Assembly (NCBI GenBank): GCA_020720785.1
Contig: DYOA01000016.1
Span: 1-51,695, forward strand
Reading direction: 5' to 3'
DNA length: 51,695 nucleotides
Origin: Leptospira biflexa
GTDB taxonomy: Bacteria > Spirochaetota > Leptospiria > Turneriellales > DYLW01
Below, in pieces: positions 33,438 to 42,107 of the stretch. Under the pieces are notes generated by a model. That model was given only the letters and a program-made list of their open reading frames with translations. It was not told the DNA's origin and ran no database searches. The position numbers were made by a program, and so were the translations under genes. Every line of letters begins with the position of its first letter. The first letter of the stretch is position 1.

Positions 33438-35700
33438 ATTTTTCTCCAATTTCGCTTAATTTATGAATACTATGGCGGTGCATGATTTCTTTTATCTCTG
33501 TGGCAATCCGGGTGAGGATGGAATACACCCCAAACCGGCCATAGGCAACGCTGGCAATCGCAGAAGGCCGCCCAATCAACACTGCATCGGCCCCCATTGC
33601 CAGAGCCTTGAATACATCGCTCCCGCTACGGAATCCACCGTCAATCGCGATTTTTATGTGTGGATTTTTTTTCCGCACAAAAGAAGCGATTTCTTTTAGA
33701 ACAGAAATACTGGAAGGAAGCTCATCATCCACTCTGCCCCCATGGTTACTGACCACTATGGCGGCAGCGTTGGCATCCATGGCCTTTTGGGCATCTTCCA
33801 GCGTCAGCACCCCTTTCACAATAAACGGAATCCCGGCAAAATCGGAAAGCTCCCGTAATTCCTCCGATGTTTTTCTGGATGTTTTCTGATTTTTGTTCTC
33901 CATTGTCACCAGACCGGCGGAGTCAATATCCATGGCCCAGGCAAAGATTCCATGGGATATCCCTTCAGAAATCCGGAATTTAATTTCATCCTGATTTTTC
34001 CGGGGTTTGAAAACCGGTATGGTGTTACCCATCTTTTTCTGGTTTTTCAGGGCGATGTAGAATTTATTGGGAGTGGCCCCATCCCCTAAGAAAGCCAGGG
34101 TGCCGGCACGGAAAGCCCCGGTGGTTATTTCTTCGGCCATTTCCCATTCTGTTATGGCAAAATCCAGATTGGTGACACTGCCGGTTATGGGAGCGGTGAA
34201 AACGGGCATCGCATATTTTTTCCCAAAAAATGAAAAGGAAATATCCGGTTCCGCATTCTCTTCCGGGTGTTCCGGCTCAAGGATGCGGATACTCTGCAGA
34301 TCCCGGTAATTGGCATAAAAGGTGTGATTTTCCCCTTTACCGCCCATGCCGGGAATATGGGAAACACAGTTTTTCCCGTCACAGACATCGCAGGCAACAC
34401 ATATCTGTGGGTTGAAAATTTCCCTTGCTTTCCGGTTAATCTGTTCATCGGACAGAAGAGTATAGCCAGTGTCTGCTTTATAGGATTTTCTGATTTTTTT
34501 TATTAAATTTTCCAGATCAGGATAGTCATCCGACTGCAGGATAATATGGGAACTTTTCCCCACATTACTCCTCAATGGATATATGATATCACCAGGTGAA
34601 AACATGGGAAAATTATCCCGGATATGGGCGGAATTATAACGCTCCGCCAGCTCTGTTTCCGGCAAGGGAGAAAGGAGTGTCCCCGGAACCGCTTCAAAAT
34701 TGATCTCTGCTGAATAACGCCGGGGACGAATTTCTTCCGCCAAAAGGGAAACATCGTTTTCCAAAAACCGCAGATAGAGTTCCATTAAATCCTTATCATA
34801 AGAATACGGAAAAGTATGGGTGCTCATAAATCCGCCGGAAAGCCGGCTGGCAATTTCACCAATTATAAAATCCTTCCCTTTTTCCATGGGATATTTTATA
34901 TCCCCCTTGAGAGGTGCGTGGTACGGATATCCCTGGAGACGGGAAAACGCATCACATATTTTCTGGAACGTAGATTTCATGGAATCATAAATCTTTTCAT
35001 ATTCCAGAGAGGGCATCAAATGTCCCCGTTCAATAAAATACCGCTCCTGGTATGTCTCAATCATTCTGTCCGCAATGCCGGTTAAAATAATTTTTCCCTG
35101 AAAACACAGAGCATCCACAGACAACTCAGCAGTGGGAATATACTGCTCCATAATGACTCTTTTGGAACGGGAAAATTTCTGGGCATATTCCAGAGCATAA
35201 AGAAGATGGGTTTCATCCGGCACATACTGAACCCCTCTGGCTCCCATGTTCCGGACGGGTTTAATGACAAATCCGGAAGTATGGGATGGGTCTTTATCCA
35301 TAAAAACTGTCAATTCCTGCACATTGTCCGATGCGGTAAAATCCGGCTGAGCAAAGCCATTGTCCCGGAAGAATTCCCTCATTTTTTCTTTATCTGTGGT
35401 GATCTCTCCAATGGCCGGGGAATAGAAAGGGATGGATAGTTTTTCGGAAATCAGGGTTGTTTCCAGAGAAAAATCCGTGGCAATGGTCACAATCCGAAAA
35501 ATACTTTTTTTATGAGGAATCAATAAGCGGACAATGGACTCCCAGTCATGGAATGGTACAGAAAAAAAGGATTCCGCAAATTCCTTACCTGGGGCCGATG
35601 GGTTTTCATCAAACAGGAAAATGCGATACTTTCTGGAGGCAGCCTTTATAAACGGAACCTGGAGAACCCCTCCCCCCAGTACCACAATGATACGACCCAT
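33409..35700 (-). CDS. ATP-grasp / FMN alpha-hydroxy-acid dehydrogenase fusion
   Basis: A single intact 763-residue frame joining two enzymes. Residues ~1-400 look like an ATP-grasp carboxylate ligase: MGRIIVVLGGGVLQ (pre-ATP-grasp Rossmann domain), FVIKPVRNMGARGV (ATP lysine and Gly loop), VIMEQYIPTAELSVDAL, and the metal-binding region IIGEIASRLSGGF. A spacer carries Cys434, Cys437, Cys440 and Cys445 (CVACDVCDGKNC) then IPGMGGKGEN. Residues ~455-763 are an FMN TIM barrel: PVFTAPITGSVTN, the flavin Lys629 in PFIVKGVLT, the active His653 in SNHGGRVDD and the phosphate loop AIDGGFRSGSDVFKAL then GADAVLIGRP. The Cys spacer plus barrel matches a known clostridial-type group of alpha-hydroxy-acid oxidising proteins. 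The N-terminal fusion is, to my knowledge, unusual. Substrates are unknown. It follows lipB by 3 nt. Confidence 0.85.
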   Translation of the reverse strand: MGRIIVVLGGGVLQVPFIKAASRKYRIFLFDENPSAPGKEFAESFFSVPFHDWESIVRLLIPHKKSIFRIVTIATDFSLETTLISEKLSIPFYSPAIGEITTDKEKMREFFRDNGFAQPDFTASDNVQELTVFMDKDPSHTSGFVIKPVRNMGARGVQYVPDETHLLYALEYAQKFSRSKRVIMEQYIPTAELSVDALCFQGKIILTGIADRMIETYQERYFIERGHLMPSLEYEKIYDSMKSTFQKICDAFSRLQGYPYHAPLKGDIKYPMEKGKDFIIGEIASRLSGGFMSTHTFPYSYDKDLMELYLRFLENDVSLLAEEIRPRRYSAEINFEAVPGTLLSPLPETELAERYNSAHIRDNFPMFSPGDIIYPLRSNVGKSSHIILQSDDYPDLENLIKKIRKSYKADTGYTLLSDEQINRKAREIFNPQICVACDVCDGKNCVSHIPGMGGKGENHTFYANYRDLQSIRILEPEHPEENAEPDISFSFFGKKYAMPVFTAPITGSVTNLDFAITEWEMAEEITTGAFRAGTLAFLGDGATPNKFYIALKNQKKMGNTIPVFKPRKNQDEIKFRISEGISHGIFAWAMDIDSAGLVTMENKNQKTSRKTSEELRELSDFAGIPFIVKGVLTLEDAQKAMDANAAAIVVSNHGGRVDDELPSSISVLKEIASFVRKKNPHIKIAIDGGFRSGSDVFKALAMGADAVLIGRPSAIASVAYGRFGVYSILTRIATEIKEIMHRHSIHKLSEIGEKYVDYSQLPH

Positions 35701-35703
35701 ACG

Positions 35704-36357
35704 TCAGAATATCGGCGGTTTTACAGAGATTCCGTATTCTTTTTCCAGGCCATCCGCCAGCAGGATGGAGAAACCAGTAAACACCGTTTCTGTATTGATA
35801 GCACCCCCCGGTTTCATAGCTACCTCGCGAATGTTTGTGTTGGGGATGCTCAAACCGCAGCTTTTAATGGCTGCATAATCCCCCAGATCATTGGATACAT
35901 TGATGGCCAGACCATAGTACACGGTATTTTTTTTGACAGACAATCCAATGAACGCAATTTTCCCCTGCCGGGTGAAAACCCCGGTACGGTTTTTTCGCGT
36001 AAAAGCCGGGATATCCCATTGACCCAGGAATTTAATGATAACCCTTTCCAGAAACCGGATGTATAAGGTTATGTCATTACGGATAAAAGAAAAGGGAACA
36101 ATTGTATACACCACCAATTGGCCATTATTATGGAGGGTTACGGATCCGCCTCTTCGCACAAAAATTGTCTCCAGTGCGGGATTTTGGAGATGTGTCATGC
36201 GAAAATTCATACCCCGGGTATACACAATATCGTATTCCAACCCCAGCAAAAACCCTTTTTTTTGCTGGACAGATTCAGCGATCTTTTCATCCATAATACT
36301 CAATGATTCCCGGAAACCGGTTTTTCCCAGATAGATAAATTCCAGGGGGATGGACAT
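35704..36357 (-). CDS. lipB: octanoyl-[ACP]:protein N-octanoyltransferase LipB
   Basis: Transfers octanoyl from acyl carrier protein to lipoyl domains, the first step of lipoate assembly. The 217 residues have RRGGSVTLHNNGQLVVYTI (residues 68-86, the RGG-x-x-T-x-H-x-x-GQ block), NRTGVFTRQGKIAFIG with catalytic Lys133, YYGLAINVSNDL, and the nucleophile Cys167 in AAIKSCGLS. The usual HGPGQ reads HNNGQ here and PCG reads SCG, so the enzyme is divergent, yet Lys and Cys are in place. It is first in a three-gene operon with the ATP-grasp/flavoenzyme fusion (3-nt gap) and the acyltransferase. No lipA is in the window. Divergent from the Panacea-domain gene over 27 bp. Confidence 0.85.
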   Translation of the reverse strand: MSIPLEFIYLGKTGFRESLSIMDEKIAESVQQKKGFLLGLEYDIVYTRGMNFRMTHLQNPALETIFVRRGGSVTLHNNGQLVVYTIVPFSFIRNDITLYIRFLERVIIKFLGQWDIPAFTRKNRTGVFTRQGKIAFIGLSVKKNTVYYGLAINVSNDLGDYAAIKSCGLSIPNTNIREVAMKPGGAINTETVFTGFSILLADGLEKEYGISVKPPIF

Positions 36358-36384
36358 GGTTTTGATGGAATTCTGAATGAAGAT

Positions 36385-36963
36385 ATGGAAACAAGTGAAA
36401 AATTAGACTGCTTTGCCAAAGACCATGCCCCCAAACTGCACTATGCGATTCTTTATTTCATCAACCGCATGCCGGGAAAACTGAATCGGTCCACGCTGTC
36501 CAAGCATTTATACTATTCCGATGGGCATTTTTATCAAAAATACCAACGGAAAATAACAGAAATGAATTACCTCCATGTGGAAGGAATGCCTGTCCCGCGT
36601 TTTTTTAACGAACTCATCCATTGGATGGTAAAAGAAAAAGAGATTGAAATTATCCCGGATATTGTGAAAGAAGTTACGGATGCAGAGCCCATCACGGTCA
36701 TAAAAGGCCTTTCCTTCCACCCCAGGATGCCCTATGATTTGAGTATATTCTCCAAAGAAGAAAAAAAAGTCCTGCACTCCGTAGCTTCATTGCTGAATGG
36801 GCAGACTCTTCTGGAAACCCGCTATTTCCCCAATTTATACCAGGCCTATGTCCAGACAGGAATGTTTGAGGTCATCCCTTTTCACGTTTTCCCAGACGGA
36901 ATCCGGCCCCATTTAAGCTGGAAAGCCTGGGCAGGGAAAATATTCCGGCTGATGATGGAATAA
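36385..36963 (+). CDS. Panacea (SocA-like/DUF4065) domain protein
   Basis: A 192-residue protein whose first ~120 residues follow the Panacea/DUF4065 pattern: KLHYAILYFINRM, then LYYSDGHFYQKY, ITEMNYLHVEGMPVPRFF and NELIHWMVKEKEIEI. These match the family's L-YF-D-Y-KYGR-ITG-Y-K-GP order with several substitutions. The second part (FSKEEKKVLHSVASLLNG) fits the family's C-terminal helices. Panacea domains serve as antitoxins and as proteolytic adaptors such as SocA. I see no obvious small toxin beside it: lipB is divergent 27 bp away and the 419-residue unknown is convergent, with the two stop codons exactly adjacent (TAA then TCA, no gap). The role here is open. Confidence 0.65.
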   Translation: METSEKLDCFAKDHAPKLHYAILYFINRMPGKLNRSTLSKHLYYSDGHFYQKYQRKITEMNYLHVEGMPVPRFFNELIHWMVKEKEIEIIPDIVKEVTDAEPITVIKGLSFHPRMPYDLSIFSKEEKKVLHSVASLLNGQTLLETRYFPNLYQAYVQTGMFEVIPFHVFPDGIRPHLSWKAWAGKIFRLMME

Positions 36964-38223
36964 TCAATCCGAACGAAACGCAGAATATTCCCACGGAATA
37001 CCGTTGGATATTCCTGCCGCATACAGTGTATCCGGAATTTTTTTTATGGGAATGGAATAAATTCCGGGGTGGGTGTCCAGAAAAAGGATTTCTTCAAATT
37101 CAAACCGATGGATTTCCAAATATAACTGGATTTTCCGGCAATAGTGGCGGATTTCCACAATCATGGCATTGGGAAAAAACCCAATCACGTAAAAATAACC
37201 GGAATCCATCTGCAGGAAAGGGATTTCCAGTATTTCAGCTGGATTTCCCTGGTTCGTATCCCCGTAATCTGTTATCATTCGGGTAAAGTGGCAGGAGGAA
37301 TAGCGGGAGCGGTAGTATTCCAGTATCACATCCCATAAAACAGTACGGCTTTCTTTCCCGGAGGCCTGCCCACCGCCCACCCTTTCCATGCGGTTCCGGG
37401 ATACACACCGGAGATAAAAATCCCTGATCTCCGGTTCTTTTGTATGGATTTCCGCAAGAGATGCATCCGGAACCCCGGAAAGAATGGTATAGACTTCACT
37501 CCGGGAAAGAAACGGAAGGATATCCTCCCGGAATATCTGGTTCTGCAGAAAATCAAAAAAACCGGGATCACTGTGCCGGATGGCATTCATTATTTTTCTT
37601 TCTTCATCGTCCTGGCCGCCCCGGACAATCTGGATTAATTTTTCTAATTTTTTGGAATATGGGAAACGGGAAATATTCTCCAGTAGACGGTCCATCCCTC
37701 CATCCGGATCCAGAATATTCTTTAAAGAAATACCCCATTCCGGATAATAAATATCGGCCTGCCGGATAGAATTTCCATATCTGTCCAGAATTGCCGCAAT
37801 ATCCTCCCCCGTATCTACCAGATAGCACTGCCCTGCCGTTTCCAGATTTACTCTGTTTTTATGAATATCCCATTCCTGGGTTCTGCCATCCAGGGATACT
37901 ATCAAACCGTCCATACGGATGTAACATTCCTCAGGATGTTTTTTTTCCAGCATAGCAAGATGAATTGTTCCGTTTTGGAGAGCCAGCTTAAGTTTTCCGG
38001 GATGGGGAAGTTTTTCCCTCAGGTATTTTTTTCTGGTTTGGAGATCCTCCACATTCCATGCAAAAACAGGCAGAAAATGTTCCTGGGAAAGTAGCAGGAT
38101 ATTCCCGGCAGGCCGGTTTACAATATAATAGGGTTCCCGTGGAGTAATCCCAAACCGTAAATATTCCATCTTTTCCTTTTGCGGAGAAAAAAACAGAAAA
38201 TATTCCAGTTCTTTGCGGATCAC
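36964..38223 (-). CDS. unknown protein with a possible FliG-like C-domain segment
   Basis: A 419-residue soluble protein, not recognised with confidence. Its central region, ~residues 210-270 (AIRHSDPGFFDFLQNQIF, then REDILPFLSRSEVYTILSG and EIRDFYLRCVSRNR), resembles the FliG middle/C-terminal armadillo repeat 'F-F-I-x-x-L-x-R-x-v-l-x-x-L-x-G'. If real it would be a FliG-like paralogue lacking the motor EHPQR-type N-terminal parts. The N-terminal part (LRFGITPREPYYIV, GRTQEWDIHKNRVNL) looks beta-rich. The C-terminal part (HRFEFEEILFLDTHPG) gives no match. GTG start overlaps the preceding stop as GTGA, so it is coupled to the XPB-N-like gene. No other flagellar gene is present. Confidence 0.5.
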   Translation of the reverse strand: MIRKELEYFLFFSPQKEKMEYLRFGITPREPYYIVNRPAGNILLLSQEHFLPVFAWNVEDLQTRKKYLREKLPHPGKLKLALQNGTIHLAMLEKKHPEECYIRMDGLIVSLDGRTQEWDIHKNRVNLETAGQCYLVDTGEDIAAILDRYGNSIRQADIYYPEWGISLKNILDPDGGMDRLLENISRFPYSKKLEKLIQIVRGGQDDEERKIMNAIRHSDPGFFDFLQNQIFREDILPFLSRSEVYTILSGVPDASLAEIHTKEPEIRDFYLRCVSRNRMERVGGGQASGKESRTVLWDVILEYYRSRYSSCHFTRMITDYGDTNQGNPAEILEIPFLQMDSGYFYVIGFFPNAMIVEIRHYCRKIQLYLEIHRFEFEEILFLDTHPGIYSIPIKKIPDTLYAAGISNGIPWEYSAFRSD

Positions 38224-40214
38224 CGGATTAATTTGACAATCATTTCCAGTTTTTCTGCGGTTTCTATGGTTTCCGCCACTTTTTCTTTATCAATCAGAAT
38301 CGCCGTATCTGAAAGTTCCCTTCTGATAATTTTTTTACCTTTTATCTGTCCCAGAAGCAGGGCCATCTGGTTTGCATCCGATGTTTCCAGCAAGGTCACC
38401 CCTTCTTCTATGGTGACAATATGTAAACCTTCGCTCCAGTCTTCAATGAGATAGGTCAGGTTTTGCGGAAGTTTGTTTTTGGACACTTCTTCCAGAAAAT
38501 TCAGCAAATCCGTTTTTAATCTTCCCAGCAGTAATCCGGTTTGCAGGGATTCCCGGGTGATCTGGAAGTGATAGACTCGGTCAAATTCTTTTAATTCCGC
38601 AAAACTCTTCAATACATGCAACCCAAATATGGAAAGTTTATCCGGGAAGGCCACCAGACTGGCATCCGGGTTGATGATAACCCCATCACTCTGGTTGGCG
38701 GTGGAAAGTTCCCGGTCTTCAAAAAAGTAGTACCCCAATTGGGATAAGCGTATATATCTCCGGGGATATTCCACTTCCAGAAGTCCAAACAGATGAAAAT
38801 AGAATAGAACAGAGATAATGGAATTACGTTTTTCCAGATAAAGAGATTTGAAATCTTTTACCCGGAAACTGGGAGATAAAATCACCCATTCCCGGATAAG
38901 CTCGGAAATAAACACCTTTACGGAAATTCCTTCCGGTTTCTTTTTGAGAATGGAATAAATCTCATCCAGATATGGTTTTTTATAAAAGGGAATCTCCAAG
39001 GAAAGAAAAACCTCATCCCCCACCAGCCGTTTTTCCGCTTCCACCGGGGTCACTTCCAACAACCTCTGGATCACATTGAGCGGATTTTCCTTCAGAAACT
39101 CCTCATATTTTGATTTCAGAATTATATTTTCATCTTTCAGATCCACCAGATCAAACACTTTCAGAAAAGGGAGCAGAACTTCAATCAGATGGACCTGGGA
39201 TTTTTCCGGAAACAGACGCAGGTCAATATCAATGAGGGAATTTTCACTCCGTTTCATATCTGCCTGGCGTATCTTTCCGGACTGGGATAAGGTTAACCCG
39301 CGGTTAGCGATGAAAAGAAGCAGCTTTTTCATGTTCAAAACCACATCGAACTGGTTGGAAATGGTGATGGGTTGCATTTCTTTTATGGTATCTGTACTGG
39401 GGAATACGGGATTTGTCTGAAGATAGCGGAAGAGCTCCACAGGAATCACCAGAATACGCACATATCTTTCGTCAATATAATAAAGATCCTTCAGAATGTT
39501 TTTTTCATGAAATGAAATTAATGTTTTTTCCTGATGGAGTTTCATATCATCCATGATGATTCTGGCAGCGTGGATTTCCAGAATCCCTCCATTGGAAAAT
39601 GCGGCATCCAGAAGAAACTGTTCGCCCTGAGAAAGCTCCATTATTGTTTTACTGAAATACTCGCTCCCCGTTGCCAGCTTGACAAATTCCGCTTTTTTGA
39701 TGGATGTTTTCTTTTTTCCGGCAACATGATCCAGATAGGACGCCGGAAGCTGGTTCAGCAAAACCTGGTTGATTTCATCGGTGATGGTATAGCGGAATTT
39801 CTCCCCTTTTTTATTCTCATCAATGCAGACATTCTCTTTGATTTCATCGTATGGATAATACTTATCCATGTTGGATGTGATTCGTTCCCGGTTTTTCCGC
39901 TGGTAAACCAGCATCAGATGCTTCAAAACCGCCAGCTCATTTTCCACGTTAATGGGCTGCATACGGATTTTCCGGGAAATCTCCCCCAATGTCAGGACAG
40001 TTTTGGATCCGATGATAATGGCAAATATTTTCACCTGGATGGGAGTGAGCTGTTCCAGTATCCCTTTTAAATAATATTCATCGGTCGCGGCTTTTGCCAA
40101 CTGTTGAATAATACTTTTTTTCTCCAGGGAAATTTTTTTAATTTTCCAGATTTCAGCTATGCGGGTCAGCTGTTCCTTCTCCAATTTCAACAATTCTTCA
40201 TTTAACATCGACAT
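38220..40214 (-). CDS. large protein with XPB/Ssl2 helicase N-terminal-like (Helicase_C_3) domain
   Basis: A 664-residue cytoplasmic protein built largely of winged-helix-like segments. Its C-terminal ~150 residues match the XPB/Ssl2 N-terminal-like domain (PF13625 as I recall it): DGVIINPDASLVAFP, KSFAELKEFDRVYHFQIT, SLQTGLLLGRLKTDLLNFL, LPQNLTYLIEDWSEG and a final GVTLLETSDANQMALLL. There is no helicase ATPase core (no Walker A). Earlier parts such as LTPIQVKIFAIIIG, SKTVLTLGEISRKI and RLSQLGYYFF resemble winged helices. In other bacteria such proteins are linked to XPB-type helicases or stand alone; no XPB is here. ATG is preceded by AAGG; a TTG five codons upstream is less likely. It is first of a two-gene operon with the FliG-like unknown. 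Confidence 0.65.
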   Translation of the reverse strand: MSMLNEELLKLEKEQLTRIAEIWKIKKISLEKKSIIQQLAKAATDEYYLKGILEQLTPIQVKIFAIIIGSKTVLTLGEISRKIRMQPINVENELAVLKHLMLVYQRKNRERITSNMDKYYPYDEIKENVCIDENKKGEKFRYTITDEINQVLLNQLPASYLDHVAGKKKTSIKKAEFVKLATGSEYFSKTIMELSQGEQFLLDAAFSNGGILEIHAARIIMDDMKLHQEKTLISFHEKNILKDLYYIDERYVRILVIPVELFRYLQTNPVFPSTDTIKEMQPITISNQFDVVLNMKKLLLFIANRGLTLSQSGKIRQADMKRSENSLIDIDLRLFPEKSQVHLIEVLLPFLKVFDLVDLKDENIILKSKYEEFLKENPLNVIQRLLEVTPVEAEKRLVGDEVFLSLEIPFYKKPYLDEIYSILKKKPEGISVKVFISELIREWVILSPSFRVKDFKSLYLEKRNSIISVLFYFHLFGLLEVEYPRRYIRLSQLGYYFFEDRELSTANQSDGVIINPDASLVAFPDKLSIFGLHVLKSFAELKEFDRVYHFQITRESLQTGLLLGRLKTDLLNFLEEVSKNKLPQNLTYLIEDWSEGLHIVTIEEGVTLLETSDANQMALLLGQIKGKKIIRRELSDTAILIDKEKVAETIETAEKLEMIVKLIR

Positions 40215-40298
40215 AGAAACCTTAACCAAAGCTATACTTCATCGTCGATACATCCTGTAAAATAAGTTTTCATTTCAGGGGAATATCCGACAAATTTT

Positions 40299-40327
40299 TT
40301 GCCAATAATGGGCATGATTAGTAAATT
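40299..40327 (+). promoter_or_regulatory. candidate sigma-70-type promoter for the barrel gene
   Basis: TTGCCA (40299-40304, 5 of 6 to TTGACA), a 17-bp spacer and TAAATT (40322-40327, 4 of 6 to TATAAT). It lies ~50 bp before the barrel gene ATG, in the 163-bp divergent gap, the largest gene-free stretch around here. Nothing comparably good was found for the opposite direction. Confidence 0.45.
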
Positions 40328-40377
40328 AAGTCCAAGTTACACACTCATCTTACAAAAAGTTGTTAAAGGGAGGCTCA

Positions 40378-41151
40378 ATGAAGAAAATAGCAGTAATCGG
40401 TCTGGTTATCGTATCCGGAATGCTCAGCATGGCAAATGCAGCAGCACCCATGAGATCCATGACTTTAGGGGGGGCAACAGGTTTGATTGTGACCCCATCG
40501 GCCAGAACAGGATGGGAAACAGGGGATTTTGGTTTTAACCTGGGATACCACTATGTATCCGATCATGACGGAACCCATCTGCCCAAATTGGGATTTTACC
40601 TTTTTGATAAATGGGAGATTGGCGGAACCATTGATACCCAGGAAGAGGACGCAACGGACGTACTTTTCCATACCAAATTCCGTTTTTTCCCATGGAGCAA
40701 AAGCCAAGGGGGCGGGAGTGCTCTGGCCATCGGTGCCAACTACCAGTCACTGGAACCATGGGATCAGGATCTGGTGCAGGGGTATTTTGCGGTGACCTAT
40801 GACGGAGAAATCTTTGGAAGCCACAGCGAAACATCCTTTGCTGTTGGAAAAACATTTGCTACAGAGGGTAATGCCAATTCCGATGTCGACTTTGGGATGG
40901 GTTTTTCTGTGGCGTTCCTGCCCTCCATTCTGAAAGGATATGTAAACTGGGTAACGGATTTTGGCAACTTTGGATACAGCGGGGACGCATACGGTGCCAA
41001 CGCCATGTACAGAGGGGTTTTTAATACCGGATTCCGGATTGCCCCCATTAACAGAGGCAATATTCACCTGAAGATTGATGTTCTTTTTCTGGATCTTATG
41101 GATGATAACCGCTCCTTTGGCGGTGGCTTCGTTTTTGGGATGGTTTTCTAA
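40378..41151 (+). CDS. outer-membrane barrel protein with YjbH-like N-terminal motif
   Basis: A 257-residue exported protein. AAAGGGAGG precedes the ATG by a few nt, and MKKIAVIGLVIVSGMLSMAN is a signal peptide cleaved near NAAA. The mature N-terminus MTLGGATGLIVTPSARTGWE and then GDFGFNLGYHYVSD resembles the GGTGLIQTPTAR...GD opening of YjbH/DUF940-type outer-membrane barrels. The rest alternates aromatic and polar residues with glycine turns, and the chain ends FVFGMVF with a terminal Phe. It is a single transcription unit with a candidate promoter before it and an intrinsic terminator after it, rare in this window, suggesting strong independent expression. Specific function is unknown. Confidence 0.7.
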   Translation: MKKIAVIGLVIVSGMLSMANAAAPMRSMTLGGATGLIVTPSARTGWETGDFGFNLGYHYVSDHDGTHLPKLGFYLFDKWEIGGTIDTQEEDATDVLFHTKFRFFPWSKSQGGGSALAIGANYQSLEPWDQDLVQGYFAVTYDGEIFGSHSETSFAVGKTFATEGNANSDVDFGMGFSVAFLPSILKGYVNWVTDFGNFGYSGDAYGANAMYRGVFNTGFRIAPINRGNIHLKIDVLFLDLMDDNRSFGGGFVFGMVF

Positions 41152-41160
41152 GAAAAAAGA

Positions 41161-41198
41161 AAAATTCCGTGTAAACCTCGTTTACGCGGAATTTCTTT
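41161..41198 (+). terminator. intrinsic terminator after the barrel gene
   Basis: Arms AATTCCGTGTAAAC (41163-41176) and GTTTACGCGGAATT (41180-41193) pair over 14 positions, one of them a G-U, around a CTC loop. TTCTTT follows, with an A run before the stem. It is the only clear Rho-independent terminator I found; it lies between the barrel gene and the permease genes. Confidence 0.75.
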
Positions 41199-41207
41199 CC
41201 CCATTGA

Positions 41208-42107
41208 ATGGTTGTTCTCAAGAGTGTTTCCGATTTTTTCCTTCTGGTTTTCTCCGTCCTCTTCTTATCCATTCTGCTGAACTATCCCAGAGCCGAATCA
41301 GGAGTGTATGTCCAGACTGGCCAGCGAACCACTTCTGAAGAAATCCGGCAAATCCAGTCCCAGGGAAGCCAATCCCGTGGTTTCTTTTCCTATTCAGCAG
41401 AAAAAATCTATGATACCGTTACCTTTTCCTGGGGAAACACTCTGCACGGGAAAAGCGTTTTCACGGAAATTTATCATGCATTTGTCATCACCTGGAAATT
41501 ATCCCTTGCTTCCGGATTTTTATCCCTGTTTCTGGGGATATGGGCAGGAATGTGGGGAGGGTTCCGGGAAAAAACAGGTTACCTTCTGGAAAAAATGGGG
41601 CATTCCACCCTGTCCATTCCAATTTTCCTTGTTTCTCTGGGATTTATCTGGTTTTTTTCCGGATATCTGGCCTGGTTGCCCCCAGGAGGAACGGACACGG
41701 ATTTTTGGATGGTATTACCGGTGCTGGCCATGAGCATAAAATCCACGGTCCGCATGATGCTCTTCACGATGGATTTCATCCGCAAGCAAAGAAAAAGAGC
41801 CTATTACCGGATGCACCGTTCTTTTGGATTAAAATTTTATCGCATTAAATTTATCTTTCTCTTAAAAAATATGGCTATTCCACTGGTGGCTCTCTGGATT
41901 ATGGATTTCACACATGTAATCTCCGGTTCGGCCATTGTGGAAACCATCTTTTCCATCCCCGGCATTGGCTATCTGACATTGAAATCCATCAATATGTATG
42001 ACATGAACCTGTTTTCCTCCATACTGATCAGTGTGTCCATTTTTATTTATGTCCTGAGTCTTCTGCAGAAATGGTTGAACCTTCATTTTTCCCGGTATGA
42101 AAATTAG
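41208..42107 (+). CDS. ABC transporter permease, DppB/OppB-like
   Basis: A 299-residue inner-membrane permease of the peptide/nickel ABC family. An N-terminal helix (LLVFSVLFLSILLNY) is followed by an outside loop and five helices. The cytoplasmic coupling loop KRAYYRMHRSFGLKFYRIKF corresponds to the EAA motif (EY-R-RAKGL), and GSAIVETIFSIPGIGYLTL is the signature block of DppB-type subunits. It overlaps the second permease by 11 nt. No ATP-binding protein or substrate-binding lipoprotein lies nearby, so ligand and energy partner are unknown. It starts just after the terminator with no clear ribosome site. Confidence 0.85.
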   Translation: MVVLKSVSDFFLLVFSVLFLSILLNYPRAESGVYVQTGQRTTSEEIRQIQSQGSQSRGFFSYSAEKIYDTVTFSWGNTLHGKSVFTEIYHAFVITWKLSLASGFLSLFLGIWAGMWGGFREKTGYLLEKMGHSTLSIPIFLVSLGFIWFFSGYLAWLPPGGTDTDFWMVLPVLAMSIKSTVRMMLFTMDFIRKQRKRAYYRMHRSFGLKFYRIKFIFLLKNMAIPLVALWIMDFTHVISGSAIVETIFSIPGIGYLTLKSINMYDMNLFSSILISVSIFIYVLSLLQKWLNLHFSRYEN

